Of a DNA stretch of 24,874 nt, positions 6,646 through 14,132 are shown piece by piece; position 1 is the stretch's first letter, and every line of letters starts with the position of its first letter. Source of the stretch: Candidatus Altimarinota bacterium (GTDB taxonomy: Bacteria; Patescibacteriota; Gracilibacteria; BD1-5; UBA2023); NCBI GenBank assembly GCA_023230505.1, contig JALNXF010000009.1:1-24874 (forward strand), given 5' to 3'. A model generated the notes under the pieces. That model saw nothing but the letters and a program-made list of their open reading frames with translations. It made no database searches and was not told the origin of the DNA. The position numbers and the translations under genes were made by a program.

Positions 6646-9306
6646 TTAATACTCCTTAATTATTTTCTCATAATTACAATCTTCCATATTTGCCCAATTA
6701 TCACCTTTACTCCACTCATCAATTAAAGGTACAATAATCCATGGATTATCTTCTCTTATTTTTTCTGTCATAAGATAATGAACTTTATTTTTTATTGTGT
6801 TAAATTCTGTTTTAAGACAGTCCCAAAATAATGCATCATGTATTTGTCCACATAAAGGACTTTGAAAATTATAAAAATTATTTCTCCATAAATTATTAAT
6901 TGTATATTGTAAGCAATGATACGCTGTCCCTTGTATGGGGAAGTTATATATCTTATTTCTTGTTAAATAACCGTGTCTTTCAAAACCCCATGCAAAATCT
7001 TTTATAAAACCATTTCTTTTATATGAATCAATATATTTGTTTTGCCACTCTCTTACACCTTTAAACTGTTTCCAAAATTTAGCTTCACATTCTTTTAAAT
7101 GATTCTCCCATTCTGTTTGAGATTTACACCAACAATCTAATCCGTATTCTTCAAATATTTTAAATATGTCTGTTGACTTTGCAACTGATTTATAAAATGA
7201 ACCATAAAACAATGGGAATACCCAATGATTCTTTGCAATGTATCTTAGCTTAGCAAATATACCTGCATCAATATCTTTCTTTTTACATTTGAAAAGAATC
7301 TCTGCCCAATCTCCATGCATATCACCACCTTGTACTAGATATGCTATTAAGGCTCCATCTTTAGTTACACAAGCAATAATCCTTACTTCCATTGAACCAT
7401 AATCAACCTCAGCTAATTTTCCTTTATTTCCCCATCGACTAATAAATATTTGTCTTATCTCTTTTGCTTCTTCAGTTCTCTTGGGAATATTTTGGAAGTT
7501 GGGACTGTCTGATGAAGAACGCAGTGAGCGAGCAAGATGTAAATTAAATGAAGGATATAAAAATCCATCAACTTGTAAAAGTAAAAATTGTGATAAATAA
7601 GTATTTCTCATTTTATCTAATTTTCTTCTTTGCATTTCTAATGATACTAATTCACTCTTGTCTGCATATTGTAATAATGCTTCATTGTCTACTGATTCAG
7701 ATGCCCCTGTCTTTGTTTGCTTGATTGATTTTATTCCATGTATGTCAAATAAAAGAGTTCTTAAATCATCATCAGATAATTTCTTCTCAAACTTTAATTG
7801 TCTGCCTTTGACTTTATTAAATTTTTTTGCTTCTCTGCAAGTTAATATTTCAGTTTTAAATTCTTCTATTTGTTCTCCCCATATATTATATAATCTTTTT
7901 GCTAAAGGAAGATTTATTTTGATACCGTTTCTTTCAATAACTGAAAATGCTTGAACTCCTTCTAAAAATAATTTATACCCCCTTGTTAATTTTCTTTTAT
8001 GTATTGTATTTATTTGTGGTTCAATTAATTTGTTTGTAATTTTGGAATCAATAGCACAATATTTTGTAGCTACATCAAAAGGGAGTGTAGCAAATTTATT
8101 TAATTCTTGAGGATCACTACCAATAATATTATCTGATATCCCATAATGATATTGACCAAATCTTAAATATCCTTGTGTCTTTAAATTTGTTAATTTATCC
8201 TCTGTATTAATAACATGAGCAGCAATCATTGTATCATGATAAACATTTTTAACTTCTGCATTTAATAGATAATGACTACACTGAATTTCATGTTTAATAT
8301 TTTGAGCTACTTTTTTTATCTTTTCATCTTCTAATATTTTTTTAAATAATCCAAAAACTTTTTTTCTTTTACTATTATCCCACCAGCTATCACTATTAGC
8401 ATTTCTAGGAAAGTCTAAAGGAATAACATAAGTTGTATTACTATCTGTTGTTTGAATTGAAACTAAATAAACTTTATGTTTATTTTCATGATACCGATAA
8501 CTACTTGATTCATAGTCAAATATCATTGTGGGTTTTTTTTGAAGTATATTTTGAAATAAAGATTTAACATCTTTATATTTTCTAAATGGAATTATATTTT
8601 CTTCAAAATTTGTAAACTTAGGTCTTTTCTTTTTCTTAACTATTGATGCAAAGGTTAAAAGATCAAGTTTAAAAATACTTTGCATATCTTTATTATAATG
8701 ACTTACAAAAGAAGGATGCTCACTGTGAAAGATATAAGCATTACTATTCTTATCAGGTACACAAAAACCTCTTAATGATGTTAAAGGTAATGCTGCATAT
8801 TTTTTTCTTTGTGGGTCAAATGAATAAAAGGATTTTTTAGCTTCTGCTCCTAGTAAAAGAATATATCTTGGTTTATATTTTTGTACTATTCTTTCCTTTC
8901 TATATAAACAACAACGAATATCCTTTTCTGTTAATGCCTTTTCTTTATAACAATCACATGCATTGATTATTAAACAGTCTTTATAAAGATCAAGACCCAC
9001 TTCTTTAAATGCATTATGAAGAAATTTGCCTGTTTCTGATGCGGGATTAAATGGCTTACCAACTTCATCATCTGATTGACTTGGCATTGAACCAATAACT
9101 AATATTTTCTTTTTGAATAATCCATATGCTTTTAATTTTGGATTTATTTTACCCTTATATAATTTACATTGATTACAGGCAATATCACCTTTTGGAAAAT
9201 TAACATTTTGATCTTTATTAAGTATTTTTTTATTATTTTGATTAGGACTGCTTTTAAGATTTTTTGATAATTCTAATATATTTTCAGTAGAAAAAAACCC
9301 TTGCAT
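6646..9306 (-). CDS. Family A DNA polymerase with N-terminal uracil-DNA-glycosylase-like domain (886 aa)
   Basis: Three domains are visible. Residues 38-225 resemble a family 4-type uracil-DNA glycosylase: CNQC (44-47) plus C119 and C132 could hold an Fe-S cluster; VIGSMPSQSDDEVGKPFNP matches the GExPGxxEDxxGxPF motif with changes; SEHPSF matches the HPS motif. A DEDDy 3'-5' exonuclease follows, with D264/E266 (FDYES), D358 (HDTM) and Y416/D420 (YCAID). The polymerase domain has motif A VDYGSMEVR (D635, E640), motif B RYIAKNHWVFPLFYG (R688, K692, Y701) and motif C QIHDALFWD (H823, D824). There is no 5' nuclease domain; the separate FEN gene supplies that. This is the likely replicative polymerase. 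GEAPG has become GSMPS, so glycosylase activity is uncertain; the domain may only sense or bind bases. The start has AAAAAGGA. Confidence 0.95.
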   Translation of the reverse strand: MQGFFSTENILELSKNLKSSPNQNNKKILNKDQNVNFPKGDIACNQCKLYKGKINPKLKAYGLFKKKILVIGSMPSQSDDEVGKPFNPASETGKFLHNAFKEVGLDLYKDCLIINACDCYKEKALTEKDIRCCLYRKERIVQKYKPRYILLLGAEAKKSFYSFDPQRKKYAALPLTSLRGFCVPDKNSNAYIFHSEHPSFVSHYNKDMQSIFKLDLLTFASIVKKKKRPKFTNFEENIIPFRKYKDVKSLFQNILQKKPTMIFDYESSSYRYHENKHKVYLVSIQTTDSNTTYVIPLDFPRNANSDSWWDNSKRKKVFGLFKKILEDEKIKKVAQNIKHEIQCSHYLLNAEVKNVYHDTMIAAHVINTEDKLTNLKTQGYLRFGQYHYGISDNIIGSDPQELNKFATLPFDVATKYCAIDSKITNKLIEPQINTIHKRKLTRGYKLFLEGVQAFSVIERNGIKINLPLAKRLYNIWGEQIEEFKTEILTCREAKKFNKVKGRQLKFEKKLSDDDLRTLLFDIHGIKSIKQTKTGASESVDNEALLQYADKSELVSLEMQRRKLDKMRNTYLSQFLLLQVDGFLYPSFNLHLARSLRSSSDSPNFQNIPKRTEEAKEIRQIFISRWGNKGKLAEVDYGSMEVRIIACVTKDGALIAYLVQGGDMHGDWAEILFKCKKKDIDAGIFAKLRYIAKNHWVFPLFYGSFYKSVAKSTDIFKIFEEYGLDCWCKSQTEWENHLKECEAKFWKQFKGVREWQNKYIDSYKRNGFIKDFAWGFERHGYLTRNKIYNFPIQGTAYHCLQYTINNLWRNNFYNFQSPLCGQIHDALFWDCLKTEFNTIKNKVHYLMTEKIREDNPWIIVPLIDEWSKGDNWANMEDCNYEKIIKEY

Positions 9307-9363
9307 AATAATCCTTTTTTATTTATCTAATATAGTATTTAAAACCTATTTAAATTGATATGA

Positions 9364-9385
9364 AAAAGCTATCAAATAAGCTCTT
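9364..9385 (-). other. Hairpin between clamp and polymerase genes, with the ATTTGAT loop
   Basis: The minus strand can form arms AAGAGCT and AGCTTTT (7 pairs, one G-U) around the loop TATTTGAT, followed by a short T run. The loop is the same as in the two leader hairpins at 5.46 and 17.99 kb. It could be a weak intrinsic terminator or an RNA-processing hairpin between the clamp and polymerase genes; the stem is AT-rich, so strong termination is doubtful. Confidence 0.45.
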
Positions 9386-9392
9386 GGTTAAA

Positions 9393-10415
9393 CTATTTGA
9401 TCTTGGCTATAGGTAAGACTAGTGTCCAATTATCACTTGAAAATTTTATCTTATTTTCTTTATATATAAAGAATAACTCATTTGCTGTTTCAATAGCCAT
9501 TTGTAAATATTTTGGATTTATTTTAAAAGATATATTAAACTTATTTATTTGTTTAGTTTTTACTGTTTCTTCAAACCAACCAATTTCAGTTTTTGCATAA
9601 ATTCTTATCTTATTATCCGTAATAAAAAATTCAACTACTTCTTCATCTGATAATGGAGATTTACTAAATATTTGTGCTTTATCCAGTACTTCAATTAATT
9701 CTTTTGAAATATAAATCTTATTTCCTTTAAAATTAATTATATCAGCTATATTAGGAAAAGTTTCTCCATATATTCTACAAGAAAAAATTGTATTTTCTTT
9801 TGTTTTAAAATGAATCCAATTTTTAGATACACAATATTTTTTAATATTATAATTTACTAATTCAGAAATTACAGAAATGGCGATAAGAATTGAATCTTTA
9901 CTTATATTTTTAGATAAATTATACGATGCAACTTTAAAGCCATTTGAAGATTCAATTATTCCATTCTTATTTATATTAATATAGGATAATACTGAAGAAC
10001 TAATATTTTTACCGCAAGATAATTTACAAAATTTTAAACCATCTAAGAAATTTGAAGGAAGAGATTTCCAGTTTTTTTCTTTTTCTATATTTTTTAAAGG
10101 AATTTTTATTTCAGATTGAATTATTAATCCAGTTTTTAATTTATTTGCTGTAATTAATATTTCATTTTTATTTTTTTCAATTTTAATATTTTCATCTTTT
10201 ATCTTTTTTAAAATATTATATAACTCTTCAGCTTTTATAGCTCCAGAAATATTCAAATTACTTACTGGATGAGAAATACTCATTTCATGATTATAAGTAA
10301 TTACCTTATTATCTTTAAATGTAAATGAAGTTGACTGTTCAACTATTTCTTTACTTGCTAATCCAGGACGAACTTCTTCAAGTGCTTTTATTAATTCTAA
10401 TCTATTTATCAACAT
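9393..10415 (-). CDS. DnaN-like DNA sliding clamp (340 aa)
   Basis: The protein resembles bacterial beta clamps, which ring the DNA and tether the polymerase. Evidence is length near that of the family and the three-fold pattern of alternating strands. Recognisable pieces are AEELYNILKKIKDENIKIE (residues 62-80), NINKNGIIESSNGFKVASYNLS split around the DG-like turn, RIYGETFPNIADII (the RLIxGxFPxY motif), and SPLSDEEVVEFFITDNKIRI near the C-terminal domain. It ends in TAG. The start has AAAGGAG 7 bases upstream, inside the methyltransferase gene, and the two overlap by 14 bases. The clamp pairs with the DnaX-like loader 3 kb downstream. The DNA is markedly poorer in G+C than the polymerase gene next to it, and the protein is rich in Asn, Ile and Lys. 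Confidence 0.85.
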   Translation of the reverse strand: MLINRLELIKALEEVRPGLASKEIVEQSTSFTFKDNKVITYNHEMSISHPVSNLNISGAIKAEELYNILKKIKDENIKIEKNKNEILITANKLKTGLIIQSEIKIPLKNIEKEKNWKSLPSNFLDGLKFCKLSCGKNISSSVLSYININKNGIIESSNGFKVASYNLSKNISKDSILIAISVISELVNYNIKKYCVSKNWIHFKTKENTIFSCRIYGETFPNIADIINFKGNKIYISKELIEVLDKAQIFSKSPLSDEEVVEFFITDNKIRIYAKTEIGWFEETVKTKQINKFNISFKINPKYLQMAIETANELFFIYKENKIKFSSDNWTLVLPIAKIK

Positions 10416-11253
10416 GCAGTATCTCCTTTATTTGTAAATTTTTTAATCTATAATATGCTGGCCTATTATTCCATAATTTTGTTTTAACTTTTTCATAATT
10501 ATTTTCTTTTAATTTATCAATAAATATTTTTGATATTTCTTTTCCAGCATATTTATTTCCATTATAATTATAAATATTAAAATGACCAATTCCTCTTGTA
10601 CCAAATGAATTAGCGACTAATAAATATTTTGGTTTTAGTTTTTTTAAAATTAAAGAAAGTTCATCAATTGGATTTTCTAAGTGTTCAAAATACTCACTAG
10701 CAAAAATCAAATCAATTTCTTTTAAATTATCTATATTTGTTAGTATTTTAAAATTGTAGTTTTTTGAAAAATACTTTGCTATGGAATATTGTAAAGTATT
10801 TTTAATATTTGTTCCATATACTACTGCTTTAGGAAATATTTCCTTTAGTATTCCTGTTGTTAATCCAAATCCACAACCAAGGTCTAAAATAATTTTTACA
10901 TTTTTAAATTCAGACAAAAATCCATTTGGTGGAAAACTTTTAATATTAAGTAAACTTTTTAAATATTTTTTTGAATAAACAATAAAACAAGCCCATAATT
11001 CTGAAATATATCTATCATCATTATAGATACTATAATCAATAATATTCTTTTCTATTTTTTTATACCATAAAGTTTCTAATTCTTGATTATAATATAAGTT
11101 TTTTCTTTTAGAATTACTTGATGATAAGTATTTTATCGTTGTTAGTGCAATATTCTTTAAATTTTTTATATTAATTTTAGATTTATATTTTTTACATAAT
11201 AACAATAAATTATCTAATAATATTTCATTTTTTGAATTAATTAATTTAATCAT
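10402..11253 (-). CDS. Class I SAM-dependent methyltransferase (283 aa)
   Basis: The fold is shown by motif I IILDLGCGFG (about residues 121-130), followed by AVVYGTNI as the acidic/ribose strand, LIFASEYFEHLENP (about 184-196) as motif IV/post-I region of small-molecule methyltransferases, and KPKYLLVANSFGTRGIGHF. No cytosine C5 (PCQ, ENV) or adenine (DPPY) motifs are present, so a target such as a sugar, a base modification or a small metabolite is more likely than plain DNA methylation. The N-terminal 110 residues are helical and not recognised. The gene overlaps the TAGT gene by 8 bases and the clamp by 14, which suggests a shared task, possibly methylation of the transferred sugar; that is inference. 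The start is the second Met, just before the TAGT stop; a Met five codons earlier is possible. Confidence 0.8.
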   Translation of the reverse strand: MIKLINSKNEILLDNLLLLCKKYKSKINIKNLKNIALTTIKYLSSSNSKRKNLYYNQELETLWYKKIEKNIIDYSIYNDDRYISELWACFIVYSKKYLKSLLNIKSFPPNGFLSEFKNVKIILDLGCGFGLTTGILKEIFPKAVVYGTNIKNTLQYSIAKYFSKNYNFKILTNIDNLKEIDLIFASEYFEHLENPIDELSLILKKLKPKYLLVANSFGTRGIGHFNIYNYNGNKYAGKEISKIFIDKLKENNYEKVKTKLWNNRPAYYRLKNLQIKEILHVDK

Positions 11254-12520
11254 ATAATACCATCCCATATTCTTTATTTTTATTTTTTAATTTTACTCCA
11301 TCATTATAAATTAGTTTATTATTTTTAAATGAAGAATAGTCTACTTGATGATGCCATCTTCCATATCTCCATATCTTTTTAGTAACATCTGGATGCTGTT
11401 CAACTAATGATTCAGCAAATTCAGAACGATTATTTGTTTTTTTATAGACTTCTTCAGTGTTCCCTCCTTTCATCACCATTGTTGTAATCTTACCACATAA
11501 AAGTGCATTAAATAGAATAGTACATAATCCTGATTTTAAAATTCTTAATGATAAATCAGTATCTTCATTATATTTTCCTCTCCATCTAAATGGTAATGAA
11601 TTATCAAGTAAAATACAAGAGTAAATTCTAGTATTAAGATAAAATGGAGGGTAATTTCCTTTTCTAGCAATAAAATATTGATAATGCATTCCAGCCATTC
11701 CAATATTTTTAAATCTATCTACAAATTGTTCAACTACATAAAAATTATTTCCATTAGTCATATAGTATTTTTTATTATTATATAATCGATAGAATCCTCT
11801 TATATTATCATCAAGAATCCAATGTCTTTTATATCCATTTTTAAGAGAATCTTCCCAGACCCAATTCCTTGCTGGTATTCCTCCTTGATTTAAATTACTA
11901 AAAGGTAGAACTTTTATTTTTTTAGGATTAATTACTGCTGCATAGTTATCATATTCTTGTGGTTCAACTACTATATGATAAGGAACTTTCATATACTCTA
12001 ATGTTTTACTTGTTAGTCTACTCTCCCACCTACCCTTACTAATAATATAAATTGGATAAATAGGATTTAATATTTTTTTACAAATGCAGTTTGTCCAACG
12101 TAGAACTTCTATTTTAGGAAAATAAATAAATCTTGTTTTATCTGTTATTTTTTCATCAATAATTTTAGAAAATAATCTTTTTGCTTTTTTAGTTTTAAAT
12201 AATACTAAAATAGATTTGTAATTTTGAATATTTTGTTGGAAAAATTTAGGCATTTCTTTCCAAAGTTTTTTCCATTTTTTATTATTTCCAGAATTTATTA
12301 ATTCATTAATTTTTTCTGATTTTTTTGAAATATTATTTTGAAGAAAAAGATTAACAATATTTGTCTTTTTTTCAATTACTATATTTTTGAGATTATTTAT
12401 TTTTGTTGTTGAAATGAATTTTGAAAACTTATTTAAATCATCTTTAGTTAAGAAATGAATGATTAATGGAGGAATTTCAACTTTTATTTTTATTTTTTCT
12501 CGAATAATTGGAAGTATCAT
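11246..12520 (-). CDS. TET-associated-type glycosyltransferase (TAGT) with N-terminal extension (424 aa)
   Basis: The C-terminal 270 residues match the family of phage glycosyltransferases found beside TET/JBP dioxygenases, which add sugar to 5-hydroxymethylcytosine. Landmarks are IYIISKGRWESRLT, YHIVVEPQEYDNY, GGIPARNWVWEDS, HWILDDNIRGFYR (DDN, residues 237-239), PFYLNTRIYSCILL, WRGKYNEDTDLSLR (EDTD, 319-322) and MKGGNTEEVY then HPDV and GRWHHQVDY. Residues about 84-138 (WKEMPKFFQQN...ITDKTRFIYFP) resemble a short domain I recall next to ParB-like domains in phage proteins. The start is the Met after the terminator hairpin; an upstream in-frame Met (12562) lies inside that hairpin. The ribosome site is weak (GAG). 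No TET enzyme is in this window. It is encoded with a methyltransferase and the clamp. Confidence 0.88.
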   Translation of the reverse strand: MILPIIREKIKIKVEIPPLIIHFLTKDDLNKFSKFISTTKINNLKNIVIEKKTNIVNLFLQNNISKKSEKINELINSGNNKKWKKLWKEMPKFFQQNIQNYKSILVLFKTKKAKRLFSKIIDEKITDKTRFIYFPKIEVLRWTNCICKKILNPIYPIYIISKGRWESRLTSKTLEYMKVPYHIVVEPQEYDNYAAVINPKKIKVLPFSNLNQGGIPARNWVWEDSLKNGYKRHWILDDNIRGFYRLYNNKKYYMTNGNNFYVVEQFVDRFKNIGMAGMHYQYFIARKGNYPPFYLNTRIYSCILLDNSLPFRWRGKYNEDTDLSLRILKSGLCTILFNALLCGKITTMVMKGGNTEEVYKKTNNRSEFAESLVEQHPDVTKKIWRYGRWHHQVDYSSFKNNKLIYNDGVKLKNKNKEYGMVLYD

Positions 12521-12534
12521 ATTTAACTCATAAT

Positions 12535-12572
12535 AAAAACTCCCATTCTCAATTAAGATCATGGGAGTTTTT
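12535..12572 (-). terminator. Strong intrinsic terminator hairpin after the 507-aa gene
   Basis: A perfect 12-bp inverted repeat (AAAAACTCCCAT and ATGGGAGTTTTT) encloses a 14-base loop. On the minus strand the right arm ends in a T run, as expected for a Rho-independent terminator, 20 bases after the stop of the 507-aa gene. The A/T symmetry means it could also stop plus-strand transcripts. It separates the accessory block from the TAGT-methyltransferase-clamp genes. Confidence 0.85.
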
Positions 12573-12591
12573 AGTTTTAAAAGGTTATGAT

Positions 12592-14115
12592 TTATTTAAG
12601 CTTATAAGTTTTTTCAGTTCCTTTTCCCTTAGCTATTACAGTAATTCCTCTTCCTTCGAGATAGGAAATATGTTCCTTAAGACTAATATTTATTTTTGCC
12701 TTTTTACATTTCTTTTCAAGTTCTTCAATTGTACCACCTTCTACAAAAAACTCATTTACTTTAGCACGATTTGTTCCAAGTTTGGAACCATACTTATCTT
12801 TTCCTTCTTTTTCCTTACCCTTCTTTACTTCCTTCTTTGTTTCTTTCTTTACTTCTTTTTCCTTACCCTTCTTTACTTCCTTCTTTACTTCCTTCTTTAC
12901 TCCCTTTTCCTTACTTTTCTTTACTTCCTTCTTTACTCCCTTTTCCATGGTCTTTCTTCCTTTCTTTGTTTTAGTGTTTTTTGAATCATCATTGTTGTTA
13001 TCATCATTGTTGTTATCATTATTGTTGTTATCATCGTTGTCATCATTATTATTATCATTATCGTTGTTGTCGTTATCGTCATCGTTGTCATCATTATTGT
13101 TGTTGTCATCATCATTATTGTTGTCATTGTCTGATGATTCTTTCTTCACTTTCTTTACTTCCTTTTTAGCTCCCTTTTTTCCTTTCCCTTTGGAATCATC
13201 ATTATTGTCATTATCATCGTTGTCATTATCATCGTTGTTATTGTCATTATTATTGTCATCATTATCATCATCATTGTTATTATCGTCATCATTATCATCA
13301 TTATCGTCATTATCATCATCATTGTTATTATCGTCATCATTATCATCATTATCGTCATTATCTGATGATTCTTTCTTACCCTTCTTTACTTCCTTTTTAT
13401 CCTTCTTACTCTTCTTTCCCTTAGAATCATCATCATTGTTGTCATTATCTCCAGATGATGTATTCTCAAGGGCTTCAAGAGTATCATTATACCAGTCAAT
13501 CATTTCCTGATTCTTCTTATCATTTCTCCATTTCTTATCTCTGCTGTTTTTCTGAACTGCTGATAAAAGAGCATCAAGTGTATCCTGTTCTGTATCTCCC
13601 TTCTTTACTTTAACCCCCAATTCCTTTGCATACTTTGCAATAACCTTTGACTGATCTTTCTTTCCACCCTTCTTTTCTTCTTTCTTTGACTTTGCCATAA
13701 TCTGTGTTCCTTTCACTTTTAAAAGTTTTTTTGTTTGTATTCCTTCTGGAATATTTCTTAATTTATAATCAATTATATCAGTTTTTTTCTTAAGGTGAAA
13801 AAATTCTTCTATTTCTTTAAAAATGGTTGATATTACTGAATATTTCCACCCTACACTTCTTAATACTTTCTTTAAATCGTTCTTTGTTAGTCTTTTCTTT
13901 CTCTTTTTATTAACAGATTTGATGAGTTCATTATTAGGATTGATTATAAGATTAACAATAAATTGAGCCTGTTTACTTAGATTCTTTATTTTAGACATAA
14001 AATCTAATTGTTCTTCAAACACTACTAAATGATCATTTGCCATTTCCAATATTGCATCTTTTGTTCCACTTCCAATACAATAATCAATACCTTCAATATT
14101 AAGCTCATCATCCAC
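12592..14115 (-). CDS. Repeat-rich protein with Asp/Asn tracts, Lys-rich repeats and C-terminal winged-helix-like domain (507 aa)
   Basis: The start is GTG with a near-perfect ribosome site (AAAGGAGGTGA, 8-base spacing); in-frame ATG is absent there. Residues 1-130 are a helical domain with a basic segment (NKKRKKRLTKNDLKKVL). From M140 (MAKSKKEEKKGGKK) a second unit begins, with its own weak site (AAAGGA), so a shorter product from 13698 is possible. Residues 152-218 are a small helical domain. Then come Asp/Asn tracts (252-307, 329-377), each flanked by KKxSSDN and DDSKGK-like linkers, a Lys/Glu repeat (KKEVKKGKEKE type, 391-440), and a C-terminal region (441-507) with GTIEELEKKCKKAKI, SLKEHISYLEGRGI and KTYKLK, read as a winged helix. 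Function is unknown; a DNA-associated structural role is inference. Confidence 0.8.
   Translation of the reverse strand: MDDELNIEGIDYCIGSGTKDAILEMANDHLVVFEEQLDFMSKIKNLSKQAQFIVNLIINPNNELIKSVNKKRKKRLTKNDLKKVLRSVGWKYSVISTIFKEIEEFFHLKKKTDIIDYKLRNIPEGIQTKKLLKVKGTQIMAKSKKEEKKGGKKDQSKVIAKYAKELGVKVKKGDTEQDTLDALLSAVQKNSRDKKWRNDKKNQEMIDWYNDTLEALENTSSGDNDNNDDDSKGKKSKKDKKEVKKGKKESSDNDDNDDNDDDNNNDDDNDDNDDNDDDNNNDDDNDDNNNDNNNDDNDNDDNDNNDDSKGKGKKGAKKEVKKVKKESSDNDNNNDDDNNNNDDNDDDNDNNDNDNNNDDNDDNNNNDNNNDDNNNDDSKNTKTKKGRKTMEKGVKKEVKKSKEKGVKKEVKKEVKKGKEKEVKKETKKEVKKGKEKEGKDKYGSKLGTNRAKVNEFFVEGGTIEELEKKCKKAKINISLKEHISYLEGRGITVIAKGKGTEKTYKLK
12796..12945 (-). repeat. Lys/Glu-rich repeats in the 507-aa gene
   Basis: The encoded segment repeats KKEVKKGKEKE-like units several times with small changes (KKEVKKSKEKG, KKETKKEVKKGKEK). 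The plus strand therefore reads as runs of CTTCTTTACTTCC. The composition recalls the basic tails of histone H1-like proteins. Confidence 0.8.
12985..13131 (-). repeat. Second Asp/Asn-codon tract in the 507-aa gene
   Basis: The stretch is made of GAT, GAC, AAT and AAC codons encoding residues 329-377. It has the same codon vocabulary as the tract in the SSB-like gene and is followed by a DDSK linker. Confidence 0.85.
13195..13362 (-). repeat. First Asp/Asn-codon tract in the 507-aa gene, with 48-base tandem duplication
   Basis: Residues 252-307 are nearly all Asp or Asn. At base level 13260-13314 is repeated exactly at an offset of 48 (13308-13362), an in-frame tandem duplication of 16 codons. 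The block is preceded by KKGKKESSDN and followed by DDSKGKGKKG in the protein. Confidence 0.88.
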
Positions 14116-14132
14116 TTAAATCACCTCCTTTA

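Noticed and set aside
6646..9306. Intein or intron in the polymerase gene
   Set aside because: All polymerase motifs occur in order without a large insertion, and no intein splice residues or homing endonuclease motif are visible.
9393..9395. Possible recoding of TAG as seen in some large gut phages
   Set aside because: All large genes are full length with standard stops, and no gene needs TAG or TGA read-through.
10402..11268. DNA cytosine-C5 or adenine-N6 methyltransferase
   Set aside because: Motif I is clear but the PCQ, ENV or DPPY catalytic motifs are missing.
12508..13510. Plus-strand frames with repeated FFTSFF and Ser/Leu runs
   Set aside because: They are the reverse complement of Lys/Glu and Asp/Asn repeats in the 507-aa gene; no start signals.
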